Positions 22,815 through 36,700 of a stretch of 64,000 nucleotides of DNA are shown one piece after another. The notes under the pieces were generated by a model. The model did not search any database, was not told where the DNA came from, and saw nothing but the letters and a program-made list of their open reading frames with translations. The stretch's first letter is position 1, and each line of letters opens with the position of its first letter. Origin of the DNA: Protula sp. h YS-2021 (Eukaryota > Annelida > Polychaeta > Sabellida > Serpulidae). The position numbers and the translations under genes were made by a program. Location of the stretch: positions 20,692,352-20,756,351 of the forward strand of contig OX457028.1 of the NCBI GenBank assembly GCA_949752745.1, written 5' to 3'.

Positions 22815-23985
22815 CTCGGTATGCTGGACCTTAGTGCAGCGTTCGACACAGTAGATCATACTATTCTCCTGCTACGTCTCAAATCTACGTTCAATGTCAC
22901 TGACACAGTACTTACCTCTAGTACTTACCTCTAGATCAATCCGTGTGTGCATCGATGGAACGTACTCCGACCCTATAACCTTGGAATGTTCTTTACCCCA
23001 GGGGTCACAAATGGGTCCTAAACGGTATAGTGACTATGTTATGCCCTTAGGGCGCCTCATATGTCTGTTAGAGCTCATTTATCGCTATTATGCTGATGAT
23101 GCCCAAATTGGCAAATCCTGCAGCTCGAAGTCACGTTATTAGCAGACAGAGGCAGTGATCCGTCTTCAGAATGGAATAGAGGATATCTCACGATGGATGT
23201 CTTCAAATCGACTTAAATTGAACCGTAGCAAAACGGAATTTATAGTATTGTCTCAAAGCAAAATGCCAAGCATATCAACGTTAATGGGCTACGTCTGGCG
23301 TCTGAAACGATTCCTGCTGTACCGGTTGTACGCAACCTAGGTGTGTTTATGGATTCTAGCCTAACCTTCGAGCATCAAAGTTTGTCTCATGTATCGCAGC
23401 TGGATAAAGAAGATAAGACACCTTTTGACCTTTGAAGCTGCTAAAAACTGGTACATGCGTTGATTATATCACGCCTGGACTACTGCAACAGTCTGTTTAC
23501 CGGACTTCTACAATGTGCCATGGACCGTCTCTAAATGATTATGAATGCAGCCGCAAGGGTGATCGCATGTGTGCCGCGTTGCAATCACATAACTCTCGTG
23601 CTAAAGCAGTTGCACTGGCTACCGATGGCGGAAAGGTGCCAATTTAAGACATTGACTCTCGTGTATAAAGCCAAACATGATCTAGCCCCGTCATATTTGG
23701 AGGACTTAATGATCCCTTACGAATCTGCACGCGTCCTAAGATAAAGCAACCAGAATTCATTGCAGCTCATTGCACCTACTATTAAAGTTTTTAAAGCAAC
23801 ATTGAAAACTCACTTGTTTAGGATAGCATATGAACAGGACTAGTGAATTTTAGCTATAAAATAACAGTATTATTAGTAATATGTGATATGGAGAGCTAGT
23901 CATCACTCATATTGTCATATTATTGAAAAATGTAAGCGCTTAGGGATTTTTCAAATAAACGCGTTATAAAAACGGTTATATTATT
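22815..23985 (+). mobile_element. 5'-truncated CR1/L2-like LINE fragment
   Basis: Reverse transcriptase blocks are read across several frames: LDLSAAFDTVDHTILLLRL (22828-22890), LPQGSQMGPKRYSDYV (about 22990), RYYADDAQIGKSC (about 23085-23130, catalytic YADD retained), then SRWMSSNRLKLNRSKTEF and the C-terminal VLKQLHWLPMAERCQFKTL and YKAKHDLAPSYLEDL. The order and wording are typical of CR1/L2-group non-LTR elements. The endonuclease is missing (5' truncation) and frameshifts separate the blocks. The 3' end is AAATAAACGCGTTATAAAA plus an AT-rich tail. Copies B and C lack it. About 200 bp present in them (B 42500-42710) is missing in A at this site, as if the insertion was accompanied by a deletion. 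Confidence 0.85.
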
Positions 23986-25130
23986 GTTCTATTATTTTTT
24001 CTTGTTGTGTACTGGAAATAATTCAGAAAATGTTTATCACACAAAGCAGTGAAAATAATTCAGAAAATCATTGGATTAAAAAGAGATAGGGCTATTGCGC
24101 AGTAGTTAGCAACATATGTCTGTTGTCTTTGATCAAAATTGCAAGACAGTCGGACAAAAGCAATAGATGTGATTTTCAATACTCGTTCCTTGTTCTTCGG
24201 CGGTGACTCAGTCAAACAACCCACAAAACTAAATATTTATTCATGATATTAATCCTAATGAAAGCTGTGTATTGTACAATATCTTTTACAGAGTTGCACA
24301 TTCATGTTATTATGCTTACAGTATTAGAAAATGCATTTTATAAAATGGTTTTAGTGCAAGAACTGCAAGGCTAGTTACACCCATTACCTCTTTTAAAGTA
24401 GTACCTCTTTTGAAGCATTACCTGAAATATTCTAATAATATATATCTTTTTAATTAATTGCCCTAACATTTGCATATGTGTGTTAAATAATACACAACTG
24501 CAATAAAAAAATCAAAATGAACAAAAATACGTACAACACAATATTAAAAAACTGCTATTTTGCTAGGTTCCCAACCTTTTAGGTCCATGACAGCTAGATA
24601 TAAACTTAATAATTATTTATGATATAATATAATTATTTCTCTCTAAAAAGAAGCCTTTCTAAGTAAACTACCTATTTATTCCAAAGGTTAGTAACAGACT
24701 TTTCAAAGAAAAAACTGAGTTTATGAACACCAGCGTTCTTGACTTGGGCAGTGTGATTCGAACATATTTGTTTACATAGTGATTCAAACAAAGGAACGTT
24801 GCTAAAGACAAATCATGAATTGCACGAATATGTTGCATTCTTTGTTGTTGTCAATCTTGACTGAGTTTATACATGAAACACCAAACCTTTGACATAAAAA
24901 GTCACTTTAAATGCGGAATGCTCAAGCATTTTTCAGTTGATGCATTTCCTAATCTTGAACGAAGAAACATAAAGGATGCGCTAGCTTCCAATTCATTTGC
25001 CACTGCTAATAGCTTCAACGCATCTGGACAAGCACATTTTAGTACTGCATCCTCAATACATATCTCGTTTAATGTGAATTTGTGCATTTAAGAGACAAGA
25101 AAGCTGCAAGCTTAGCTCAACTTTGAAACT
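23986..25130. other. Upstream flank of the C1q segment, copy A
   Basis: Non-coding sequence homologous to 42710-43450 (B) and 57300-57360 plus 59750-60480 (C). Shared landmarks include ATAATATAATTATT, GAGTTTATGAAC and GAGTTTATACATGA(A/G). Short open frames here are not conserved among the three copies. Confidence 0.65.
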
Positions 25131-25490
25131 AGGAAGAACATTCCGATATAATTAAAACACCACTGTGGAAGAAATTAATAACAAAGCAAATTCTTAAATA
25201 ATGTTTTTTAATTACAATAACAGAAAGAGTCAATAAAGAGATCGTATAAATTTAAAAAAAATCAAAATAACGATCAACTTGGTAACTTAGGGTTAAACGG
25301 TAGGCTTAGATGACTTAAAATAATGAAAATTCGCCGTAATGTAGGTGTCGGAAGGTTAGCAATGTTAGTCAGAAAAGCAGTGAGGGAAAGCTCAGTGAAT
25401 GACTTGGTTTGGTTTCAAATAGAGATCTTCCTGTCAGAACTTTACATATCTATTGGAGAGGTGAATCGTTTGAAGGCTAGTGTGGTACTA
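25131..25490. other. Distal flank shared with copy C
   Basis: Blocks such as GATCAACTT, TAGGGTTAAAC.GT and AATGACTTGGTT(T) match 60715-60900 in copy C, including the final TATCTATT. No gene. Confidence 0.55.
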
Positions 25491-26800
25491 GTTATGTAAT
25501 GTTTAATCTATAACGTCACAATGACGTCATTTATCTTTTTGTATTTCTGGACGTTTTAATGCAGAATATCACCTGGGTGTGTCCACGTGACTTTGTAGAA
25601 TAAAGATAAGAGATCACAATGCAAACTGAACATATCCTAGCCCCTCTAACGCACAACCAAACCTACATAGTACATGGTACCACAACTACAGTACGCTAAA
25701 CCAAGATGAGTACGATCATGTTGGATGCTTGCAGCATCCTCCTGTGGCGTGTGTTGCTTTCAAGTTATAATCACAGTGGTTAATAGTGTAGTAACAAATG
25801 TTTTGGTCTCAAGAACGTTTGAGCGAGAATATGAAACAGCAATATTTACTTAATAATGTAGTCAAAATTAAGTTTTGCATATTTGATCTGTTCACGTTTT
25901 TTGTGAGAGTAGCCTTAGCCCAAATGGGCTATGTAAAAAAGTGTGCTTTTGGTCATGTGTCTGCTGTCTGAAACTGTCAGAAGAGGAGCATGATGTTTTT
26001 TTTTTTGCCTATTCGAATATTTTCGCCAAACTTCTTTTTCTAAAAAGCCATCTTCAGCTGTGCATTCGCGAAATTTCTCATGCGAATAGTTCAGGTTAGG
26101 TGAAAAAATATTCTTTTCGTTTTTCGAAATTGGGCTGATATTATTATTTCGGCTAATATTATTTTGGCAAATAATTTTATGCATCAGTCACTATTGGTGC
26201 AAGCATAGTGATCAGAAAATATAAAATTATTGAGGCTTTATATGCTAAATTTACCAGAAGTCAGTCCACTTTAGTCTTTCTCAGTAAAACAAATAAAGTT
26301 TGAATTTTTTCAATGACTAAGTAAATATAAATATCACCCCTTATAGACTTTGCACACCTCAGAATTTCTACAAGACTAGACAGTTTGAAGATATTTGGTA
26401 AACCTCCATTTGTTTCTATGGCTATCACGTTATTCAGCTTTCTGTAGCCCTATGAAATGGTTACTTCAATTGTATTGCTGGCTATGAAGTCTTTGTAAAA
26501 TAGTTTTCTTATTCAGCATTAAACAGAGTGCTCGATCGAATGAATGATTGAATTTTAAAGCAGTATTTCTCAGAAAAAAGTAATTGATTGCAAAGATATT
26601 AATCGAGTGCCCACCTAATCTAAACACAAACAAATTTATCAATAACTTCCCAGACCTTCTAAAATGGCCTATTCACAATTTTAAAACCTGTCTTAGTGTG
26701 AAGTATAATAACTAACATTGAAGCATTAATTTATTAATCTACCAACCATCGTAAGCTTTTGTTAACTTTTGCAATTATTTGCAAACTTAGTTGTCTAAAA
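25490..26800. repeat. Partial extra copy (A') of the C1q 5' intron region
   Basis: TGTTTAATCTATAACGTCACAATGACGTCATTTATCTTTTT at 25500 matches 38106 in copy B. The following stretches match B at 38200-38300, 38690-38780 and 38900-39000; 26660-26790 matches 40990-41160. Order is kept, but large parts are missing between blocks. No exon of the C1q gene is included. Confidence 0.7.
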
Positions 26801-28650
26801 AGCGAAGTACTCTAGTATTTAGCAGTCGATGCAGTCCTCAGTTATGGATGAAAAAACGAAAGAAACCATGATCTTCCTATTCATTCACGAAGTGTTAATA
26901 GCTGCAAAGCCATTTAGTCAATTTAAAGGTACGAAGGTGATGGCATTTGATTATGTGGCACACAGACGATATCGCTTTACTCATTACTTGAAAAATAACT
27001 TATTGCATTGTTACTGGTTTAGTTTACACAATCAAATTTGGTCGACTGTTTCAGGCAAATCAAAATTGCATTTTTTGTTGTTTGAATATACTCTACTCAA
27101 TCGTATTATATCCATTCTTGACAAAGGATCATTCTCGTGAACCATCACCACATCCCTAGGAACCAGTATGATTTCCACTAGAAATCCAAATGCCAACTAT
27201 GTGAATTTTTTCATGAACAATTTATTACTCCTCAATTTAAGAAACACACCCTAGTCATCCACATCATATCCATGCCTTGCAAGGGCGCACTGTCTTTGAA
27301 CATCAACGTATCTTATACTTCTGGTCCAGGTTATATTACCATGTGGCAAATATTTTTCATAGCATAAAATCTCAAGCAGGTCAAATGTTGTCCTTTTTCA
27401 TAAATTCTTGCACTCATCCTAGTTATCCATATTATACCTGTCTCCGACATGGACTTTTTTCTCTAGCTATCACCATATGTCAGCCATAAGATCGAAGCAA
27501 AATCCCAAAACAATCCATGCTATAAAAAGTTTTCTTCGATTTTGAAATTCGCCTGTTATCAGAATAATATCCATTTCAAGAGCTTATTGCTCTTTAATCA
27601 TCACAAAATTCCAACTTTGTGGTACAAGTCGTCTATCAACAAACAATCCAATGTTACCATCGCCAAGTATGGAGTTAAAAATTTGCATTTTCCCCGATAT
27701 TTTAAATAGGAACCATGTCGTGCGAGTAATATCACTGAGCAATCTAAATGTCATTAGAAGACCAAAAATATAATGCAGATTGGAACTGTATTTTTGCTTC
27801 GACATCTGAAATGTACCCTAGTTTTCCCTATTAAAACCATTTCATTCAGACACTCGTTTCCCTTAAAGGTCACAATATACCAACAATATCCTGATATCAT
27901 CAGTAAATTGAAATGTAGCTGTGGCGAAAATTGTTATGCAGGTCAAAAAATTTTCAAATTCACCCATGCTATCCTTACTATATCTATTCCATGAAGGACT
28001 CATTGTCTTTAAGAGGCATGCATTTAGTTCAAGCAAAATTACAAAACATTCAAAACGTCAACATGTAAGGATTCATTATCTTTAATTATCTTTAAGCGAA
28101 ATTACAAAACATTCAAAATATCAACTAAATCCAAAAATATCAGGCATTATATGAATACTTTAACCAAACACTCCAAGAGTTCACCTATGGCCAAAAATAT
28201 CATGTCAGTCAGAAATTATACTTTTCTTCTGTCTGTGTAATTCTATTACTGGCAAGGACTCCTTTCTTTAGCCGTCACCATATGCAAAGTACTCGGACCA
28301 GTTGATATCACCATGCAATCCCAATTTTCTCTAACGCAAAATATCAGGCAAATCAAAGAGTGCATGCTACTGGATTTTGAAATTTAATTTTGTTATTATA
28401 TGATACCTATTCATAGCATGGGCTGCTTTTCTTTACCATCACAATATGCCAACCATGCAATGTAAAAAAAACCAATTACCCCTGTTGCAGAAAATATCAT
28501 ACAGGTTAGAATTGTATTTTTCACTGTTTTAGAAATCCACTCTAGTTATGCATATTATATCCATTTCACGCAGATGATCATTTTCCCCAATCGTCGTTTT
28601 TATGCCAAAATTATGGTTGAAGTGATATCACCAAGCAATCCATATATATA
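26801..28650. repeat. Degenerate ~158-bp satellite array
   Basis: A phrase close to TTATATCCATTTCATGCAAGGACTCATT..CTTTAACCATCACCATATGCCAA recurs near 27107, 27265, 27427, 27566, 27828, 27985, 28240, 28400 and 28557. The common spacing is 155-165 bp, with two longer gaps where units have decayed. Each unit also contains CAGGTCAAAATTGTATTTTT and GATATCACCATG.AATCC-like parts. Open frames across it (for example 26829-27140) are not supported as genes. Confidence 0.75.
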
Positions 28651-28658
28651 TATAGACA

Positions 28659-28804
<146 letters not shown>

Positions 28805-28929
28805 GGAAAAAATTATTGTTGAAGGGGATTATATTCAATCAGTTAATTCGTTTCAGATTACTTAAATGATCGCTCAAATGCTCTGATTGAATTCGAGACA
28901 GATTAGTTCAGTACACACAAATTTATAAT

Positions 28930-29210
28930 TATTTGGAAACAAAACCTAATTTTCAAAATGCTAATTCTCCCATAATTTTTATCGAATTGCTTTCAAACTT
29001 TCTAGGTATGTTTACTAGAAAGGTTCGTCTTTAGAATAATAATTTTTGACAATCTTTAAGAATTGGCAAAATGGGGGATTCTTTTTATGGTAGCCAGGTT
29101 TCAAAATGCTTTTCTGCCACAATTTTAATCCGAATCCTTTTAAATTCTGCATGTGTGTTTACTATGTGACTCTCTCTTTAAAATTTTCTTTCCTGGCGAT
29201 TCTTCCCCGC
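28930..29210. repeat. Tandem pair of ~165-bp units
   Basis: TTTTCAAAATGCTAATTCTCCCATAATTTT..TCGAATTGCTTT..ACTTTCTAGGTATGTTTACTA at 28950 recurs as TTTCAAAATGCTTTTCTGCCACAATTTTAATCCGAATCCTTT..TTCTGCATGTGTGTTTACTA at 29099. No coding content. Confidence 0.65.
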
Positions 29211-30288
29211 AAGGAACATAGGCAGACATGAAAATTAGCTCATTGATGAAAGCAGAATTCCACTCTTCCAGGGACAATAGACAAATACACCATGGCCATT
29301 AATTCGTAGAACACGCTCAGATTCAAATACTTAACTCATTGCTACTAAGAATATGTGACAACAGAGATCTAAGTGCAGGTATATCCATGTATTGGTCTAC
29401 AGAAATGCCTATGAAACAGGCAACTTTATAAAAGATGTGGCTGTTCATGTCTTGTCAAAAACTGATTTCCTGGGGTTATTTACACATTCTATGACGTTAT
29501 CTTTTCCAATAACAAAGTGAAAATGTAAATTGTGTAAGCAAATGCATTCATATCCAAACCCTCCAGGTAATAGTTAGATATCTTTTTCATATTTCATGTT
29601 TACTTGAATGGGTACAAAACAGAGCCTTTTTGCTGTTGGCACCTGCAGGTGATTGGTTCACAGCTATAAAAAGTACGTGCGCGAGTTTTTCTCTCGCAAT
29701 GCACCAGTTTTGATGACAAATCCAAGCTAATATAGTTTATAGGAAAACCGTGAAAAAATTCGACCTACGCAATGTTCAAGTCGTTAGATTCACATTGAGG
29801 GGATTGTCGTTTGTAGAATCAGACGTGCAAAACTGTGCAATCGTTTGCAAAAACATATAAGGTAACTTTTAAAAAACTATCTGTGTGATAGGCGTTAAGC
29901 GCTTGATCAGGCGCTTTATTGTGTTGGCTGTGGAGAACACTTGATTTAAAGAAACAAGTTATTTTTTTTAATGTTTTTATAATGTTAAAAATATCTAAAG
30001 TGTTATATGATTCGTTGTTTGATTTTAATTTTTACTGTTCTTCTTATTCATCTTATTTGTTATTCAAAGTAAAGTCCGTACATATATTTTGCAAGCACAT
30101 TCTGGAAACTCAAATGTTAGAGAGAATATTGTTATCTATTTTACATTTAACAAGATTTTTGGTTATTGTCTATTTTACTTCAAAATAACACCAATATTTT
30201 AGGCCATCGTTTCAGTTATTGCAAGTAGTTTATGTCGTTTACACTTGTAGTTCCTTATTTTCTTGCACGGTAATTTTCTGTTCAATGT

Positions 30289-30704
30289 TTAATCTAGTCG
30301 GCGAATCAACACTCCACTAAAAATGGAGTGATACCAGGTATAATATCCATATATCTGGCAACCGTCCCAACCCACATACATCCACACCTTTTCCCCCTTG
30401 TTACAAGGAGCAATAGCCATTGCACTGGCATGTCGGTCGGTCTTGTCCTTTACATGAACAAAGACAGAAGTCAGGTAGCCGTTGCCTTTTCTTATTCTAA
30501 CTTGGGTTCTTCCATTGGTGGAGTCTCGTAGAATATCGATATTAAACATATAGAGTCCATAATAAGGGCAGGTGAACTCGCCAGTGTTTGGGTTGTACTG
30601 TCCACCGACGTTACTCAAGACCTGCCCAAATACCACGCGATCACCAGTATTGTAATACTGATGATCCTTTGTACTGGCACAAAACGCGACGGCCACATTC
30701 TGAT
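30289..30704 (-). CDS. C1q domain terminal exon, copy B
   Basis: The acceptor is TTTTTTATGTTCAG, then ATCAGAATGTGG. Blocks seen: VAFCAST, YNTGDRVVFGQVLSNVGGQY, TGEFTCPYYGLYMF, RTQVRIRKGNGYLTSVFVH, GEKVWMYVGW and HSIFSGVLIRRLD. The length (about 137 residues) is normal for a C1q domain, without the duplication of copy A. Confidence 0.92.
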
Positions 30705-33700
30705 CTGAACATAAAAAACATGGTATGGTTATACATTGCTGAAGGAGTCAATAAGACGACAGTTTTAGGCTTCAGGTAAAAAACCTAACCCTACACTGTA
30801 TCGATTAATTGTACAGCTTTGATAAAAGTGGCAATTATTACAAAACTGCTTGGAAAAGTTTGAAATATTGCATCATAATTCAAAATCTACGGCTAGTTTA
30901 ATTCCACTTTTAAGGAATATTTGAAAATAAGCAACTACAGTAATTATTGTACGACTGTGTAGTTTAATTGCAGACACAATTGCTTTAATTAATCACACGC
31001 CTAAAATTGCATCTGATTTACAGAAAGGAAGTCTTTTCAAAGACCTCAAATTTTTATTCCGTAAAACTTGGAGTAAATAAAGGATTTTTTAATGCAAATT
31101 CACTACTTACTAACAGAAGACGTTGATATTTGCAATTTTTCTTACTGAAGCACAGCTATTTATTTTGTTGTCAATCCATAATTATTTTTGACAGTATTGT
31201 TAATTTCGGCCAGCCACCAAAGGAAAGAAAAAGCTAGAATAATCTATCCAGAATGAATTTCCGAATTAACTCTAGACTACATTATCTTACCCCTTCAGAT
31301 AGTAACAGATAGAATAATCTAGCTTTTCTTACCTTGGCTATTCCGCAACCTCCAATTTTATATCAGTTTCCTGTGATTTGATCTAGGTGCTGCACAATAC
31401 ATTTTAAGGCATAAACGTAGCATGTTATCCAAGAGCTATTGGCAATACGTGCAGATTCTTTCGACTTTTGCAGTCACACCAAGTTTTTTTGGGACGGTAG
31501 ATAAAGCTAAAACCACATGAGAGGGTGGAATAATCCGAAACCCCTCCCCAAAACTCGCAGCCTGTAGTGGCCGTTGCACGAGCCTGGACGCCTCTTGCAT
31601 ATTTTTGCACACCTTTGTAATTTTTTTCAATGCTTTCTGACGCATAGTTAACTTGTTATGACAATGTCAAGTATGCATTTTCACTAATGCCTAGCGGGAC
31701 GTTTAAGATACTGGAAGAGCGGGGGATAATACTGTTGCTCGTATGTACCGGCGTATGTACCAGACAAAATACTACTGCTTCCTTCGTACGTGTACTGACG
31801 AGCATGAATAAAAATACTTTATTTCACGACAGATTTGTCTTTTGTGTGCAAAAAGCTGTTGCATGGGTAATTATAGTAACTAATGCAATCCTAATATCTT
31901 CGGGTTTACCAATGAATATCAGATCATACCCCACTCTCACCGCATTAAGCATATTCAAAACGCTCATACAAATATATTCATAATGAAATGAATTAAACTG
32001 ACCTTTAAGATCTTGACGCACACCTAAAATGCACACACGTGTGATTTTATTTAGTCGGTAATGTATCATATATATCTTGCATCAAATTTTTAACTTTATT
32101 ACTTATGTGACGCGGAATAAACTTTTTTAATGTTCACTATGTAGCATGCTTCTATTTATGAGCCCAATTCAGCTCCATATCTACCTTCTTATAACTGCTT
32201 ATATCATCAGAGACTGAGTAAGGTTTCGCAATACTTTATTTCAAGGTTAGTCGCCCTTCCACTTACAAAATGTAAAATATTGAAAACTGCACACAATTGT
32301 CCATAGAAAACAAAAAACTATTTCTAGTAGTGACAGCAATATAACTGTCTTGATGTATTTTAAAACAATACATTAAGTGTCATTATATAGAAAAGGAATT
32401 AAAGTTACCATTGATATCTTTGTGGATACCTGCAAAAAGTAATATCAAAGTTTCAATATATCAAGAATAGAGCGGTAATTTCACATAAAACCAATAAATC
32501 GTAAGTGTAGATATATTTTAGGTAAGTTTCATGCTAACGTTTTTTTCTAGAGTTTATTTAGTATCAATCAGTCGACAAAATGTTTTGTTTTAAAAGCTGA
32601 AACACGTACTTTATCCTCTCGTCTGGTGTGTATTTCATATTAAGACTACCAAATAATTAGTATCTGTTTCTTATGAAACTATCAAGTTACCAAATTAGCT
32701 AGATAGCTGCATATTTAGTATTAATTTTATTAGTCACGGTTATTAGCTTACAGTATAAGCAAAGTAACATATCTGTCGCATATAATATATATACTGTTAA
32801 TTCAAACTTACCATTTATTTCATTGGAGTGCTCGCCACCCTGTTCTAAAAGTATGAAAAAATCCATTTAATAATAGAACTTTCATGTATTTTAAAACAAT
32901 CAATAATTTTGAACCAAACGAAATTATACACCCCAGTCTCATTTCTATTTTGTAGTTATGTTATATATTCCATAAAGTGAATTCATAGATCGTTTCATGC
33001 ACAAACACAGTTTATTACAGGGCTGTCTTAAAGTCAGTTGTAAATATCGAATAATGTTTTAATTCCGATAAAGTTATAATTTTTCATCGCGTACAAAGTA
33101 AGAAAACATGTCACTGTATCTCAACGCGAAAGCATCTTTTCAGGACAAAACTTTAGCCTTCACAGATTTTTTAAACAAAATACTAAGTTAGTAAAAATTT
33201 CTTACTTTCAAGGGAATCAATTTTTTCGTCTTGATGATCTAAAACAGAAAAATAGGCATTTCTGCTGTTATTATGAACAACATATATCTTTACTGTTGAA
33301 CGAAAATGATATATGAAAAACAGTTTTCCAGCAGCTTAGATTACGCATAATGCTTAACGCAAATAACTCTTTAAATTTATAAAAACATGAAAAATGTGAG
33401 CACTGTATCATGTAGACAGATGATTTCTATCTCAAAAATTATTTTCGGATGTCAAAATATCAGTTTTTTATATCTAGAATTTAGAAACAAACGTCTGTGA
33501 ATAAATAATGACTGGTCCCTGAATTAAGATTCTTTCTTTTAAATTTTACTGCTCAAAAGAAGCATTTCTTGAGTCCAAAAGTATAGAATGAGCTTAACAT
33601 TTGATGCTTATTTTCGATATCAAAATATAATTAAAGATACCAATGAATCAACTTGGGTCTCATCATTAATTCATATTTTGCTAGCAACAATTGGATTTTA

Positions 33701-36700
33701 GATGACAACAGATTATCTGCTAGATCGAAACAGCAATTTTATAAATTTGTTATATAAAATTTAACGAATAGTCAATTAAATTTTGGACATTAAAACTTGA
33801 ATTATTGATATCAGTAATAACAACACAATTATTAAGCTCAAGAATTGCTTCTTTATGTACAGTAAAAATTGAAAGATAGATTCTGTTTACAAGGATCAGT
33901 CATTATATTAATCACATATATGTCCTTCTGAATTTTATGTGAAAAATCAGACTGATATTTTGATATCAAAAATTAAATTTTGTTCAACAAAACATTTGCA
34001 GATTCCAAAATATGTATTTTAAAAGTCTCATTCTTCAATAATGATACCTGTCATGAATTCTTAATATCAATAAAAGAAAATAAATTATCAATCTAAAGAT
34101 TGGGATTTTGCAATCAAATATTTCTTTTTTGCAGATATATCGGCAGATATTTACTGATGTCAAGAATATTTTTGATATAAAGAATACATTTAGAGATATT
34201 GAAAATATAATTACAGATAGCAAAAATTGATTCTTGATGACAAGAAAAGAATTTTTGAGATTTAAAAATAATTTTTGATTAAAAAAACAATTTTTGATAT
34301 CAATAACTCTGTAATAAATGTGAAAATGGTATTCACTATAAAACTTCTGTTGCTATTGCTGAAATCAATTTCTCATTTCCAAAATTTGACGATTCGCATC
34401 CTTAAGATTTTTTTAGCTTTGTAAAATTGATTTTTTATCTAAAAAATTTTTGCCATCTAAAATGCAATTAAAATGCAATTATTCTTAGCAAAATACAATA
34501 TAATGAGCTCGGCATTGATTTGTTGATATCTTTAATAACATTTTGAAATCAAAAATTAGCATTAAATGTTGAAAACGCATTCCATAATAAATGTACAAGA
34601 TATCACAAGAAATGAAAGCCAGAAAATTATGGAAAGTACAAGAAACTGTCTGAAAATTGTTTTTCACGGGATGGTACATGGAAATGTAGCACATTCAAGT
34701 GTTTCAAATATTGCATGACATTGATAGCTTTGAATATATTATAAATATATTTTTTATCTAAGAACAATTGATATCAATCTATAATATTAAATTTACCAAT
34801 TTTAGTTTCAACTTGTTTTAGTCCCGTATCGAATTTGTCAACATCTTCTTTCAGCTCGGTGATCTCTGATGTGTGCAGCTCAACCTCTTTCTCTATGCCA
34901 GCCACAGATTTCTGGAGGGCCACAATTGCATCCCACATATCTTCATCTGAATCCAGGCAATATACCAATTTGATACAGCACTCTTACCGCTACTCTTTCA
35001 ATGTTCTGATCCATTCCGATGATTTAGCAAAAATTTACTTGTCATAAACAGAACAGTGGAGCATCAGATCCTACTTGGCAAATATTGGTTAAATTTGAAC
35101 TCCACCTAAGTACATATTTCATGAGAAATCGCTTAGTCAAAGAGAAACCAGGCTGATTGTTATACTGTAATACAAACCAGATATGAATTTTTAACACAAA
35201 TGACCGTCCTCAGTTATTTCAGACGGTAGTGATTTAGAGGTCTTCGAAATGACAATAAATAAAAAGCTGCGTTTCTGAATTTATATAAAACAGTGAAGTG
35301 ACCTTTGAAGTGACCTGAAAAAGAAAATGTTTTCGTCAGTAATCATGATCCCAGTCATTTAATGAACATGACAACTAATTAAATCACACTCACTGGATTT
35401 TCGTGTGGTCTGTTTAGCTGGGTTTTCCGTTTACAAAGCCTTGGCAAGTTTATAGGCAACTTTTTGAAATCGCATTTTATACTTTATTTATCTTTTACCA
35501 ATTTGAAATTTAGTTTAGTTTAATTCTGATATTTTGATATAAAAGTTATATAATTCATAACCATAAAATCTTTATTTGTTGAACGGGGTCCTGAAAAGCG
35601 AGAAATCAATCTTGGCGTAATTGGTGAATACTAGTATCTTAACGATAGCCAAACAAAGACTAGTTTTGAAATCCGTTATGTGTTCCAAAGTCTTTCTTCT
35701 ATTATTTAGTTATTTCATTCTTTTCTATTTCTCTATTTGTAACCTTTCTTTTCTTTTTTTGTTTCTGGCATTAATTTTAGCAGTCCTACTACTCACTTCT
35801 ACATAGCAAAAAGTAAATAATTAACTGTGCACAGAGACTTGCAGTAATCCTTTTTCGTGTTAGTTATTATTAATTTCACGGGAATGCTCTTAGTTTGTAC
35901 CTTGCAGTCAGATTTAATCTTATTTTATTCCGCTGTGTTGTTAAATATCATTAGTTTGTTTCATTATTCCCAAATACTCAGCATAACATATGTATCTGTG
36001 TACATAACCGCTCAAATATCAAACTGGAGCTTTTTTCTAAGCGAGATAGTACAATCTCAAAAGTATCAGTTATTAAGATCTACAAACAGAGCTTTCAAAC
36101 GGACTAAAGAAGAACAATTAACAATTCAAATTTCGAAGCAATGAACAATGAATGAGTACTCGGGCTACAAAGTGATGTTCGGCTAACATAACGAAAATTA
36201 AGCAAATCTCTCAAATATTGCTATTTTGAAACAGCGCTCCAGACAATTGACAAATTAGGGGGGGGGGGAGTTCGGGTAGACTGCAAAACGAAACAGGTCC
36301 CTAAAGTTTGGGAATTGAAAAGTTGTTTGTTTTTGCATTTCGCTTTTAATAAGAGTTTTCCTTCCAACCCAAAAAGTAGAGGCGAAAATAGAATTGAAAA
36401 TTTAGTGTTACAGAACACAAAGAAAATGTATCAATTTTCTTAACCATTGAACTTTTCATTTAGTTCTAAAATTTTAGTTGCAAACATTTAGGTACTAACA
36501 CAGCTGCCATTTTGTCGAATGGACCAGTTATTTATTGTTAATACATCTCCCATGTAATACAATATCCTGGAGAGTCTACAACACAATTTCGAATAAAAAG
36601 CTATGAATGAACTATTTTTGATTATTCTATCTGTCAAATTAAATTTGCAGCTTGTGAATATAAATCTATAAACTATCGTTATATTCATGCGGAGCTTTCA

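Noticed and set aside
22577..22834. Plus-strand frame over the copy A leader exon
   Set aside because: It covers GAAAGACTCAA/GGTCGAAAGACT repeats and the antisense of the leader exon, and is not conserved in copy B.
34035..34223. Hydrophobic 62-codon frame as a signal or membrane exon of C1q gene B
   Set aside because: It lies between two well-supported stalk exons, includes intron repeat sequence and is not present in copy A.
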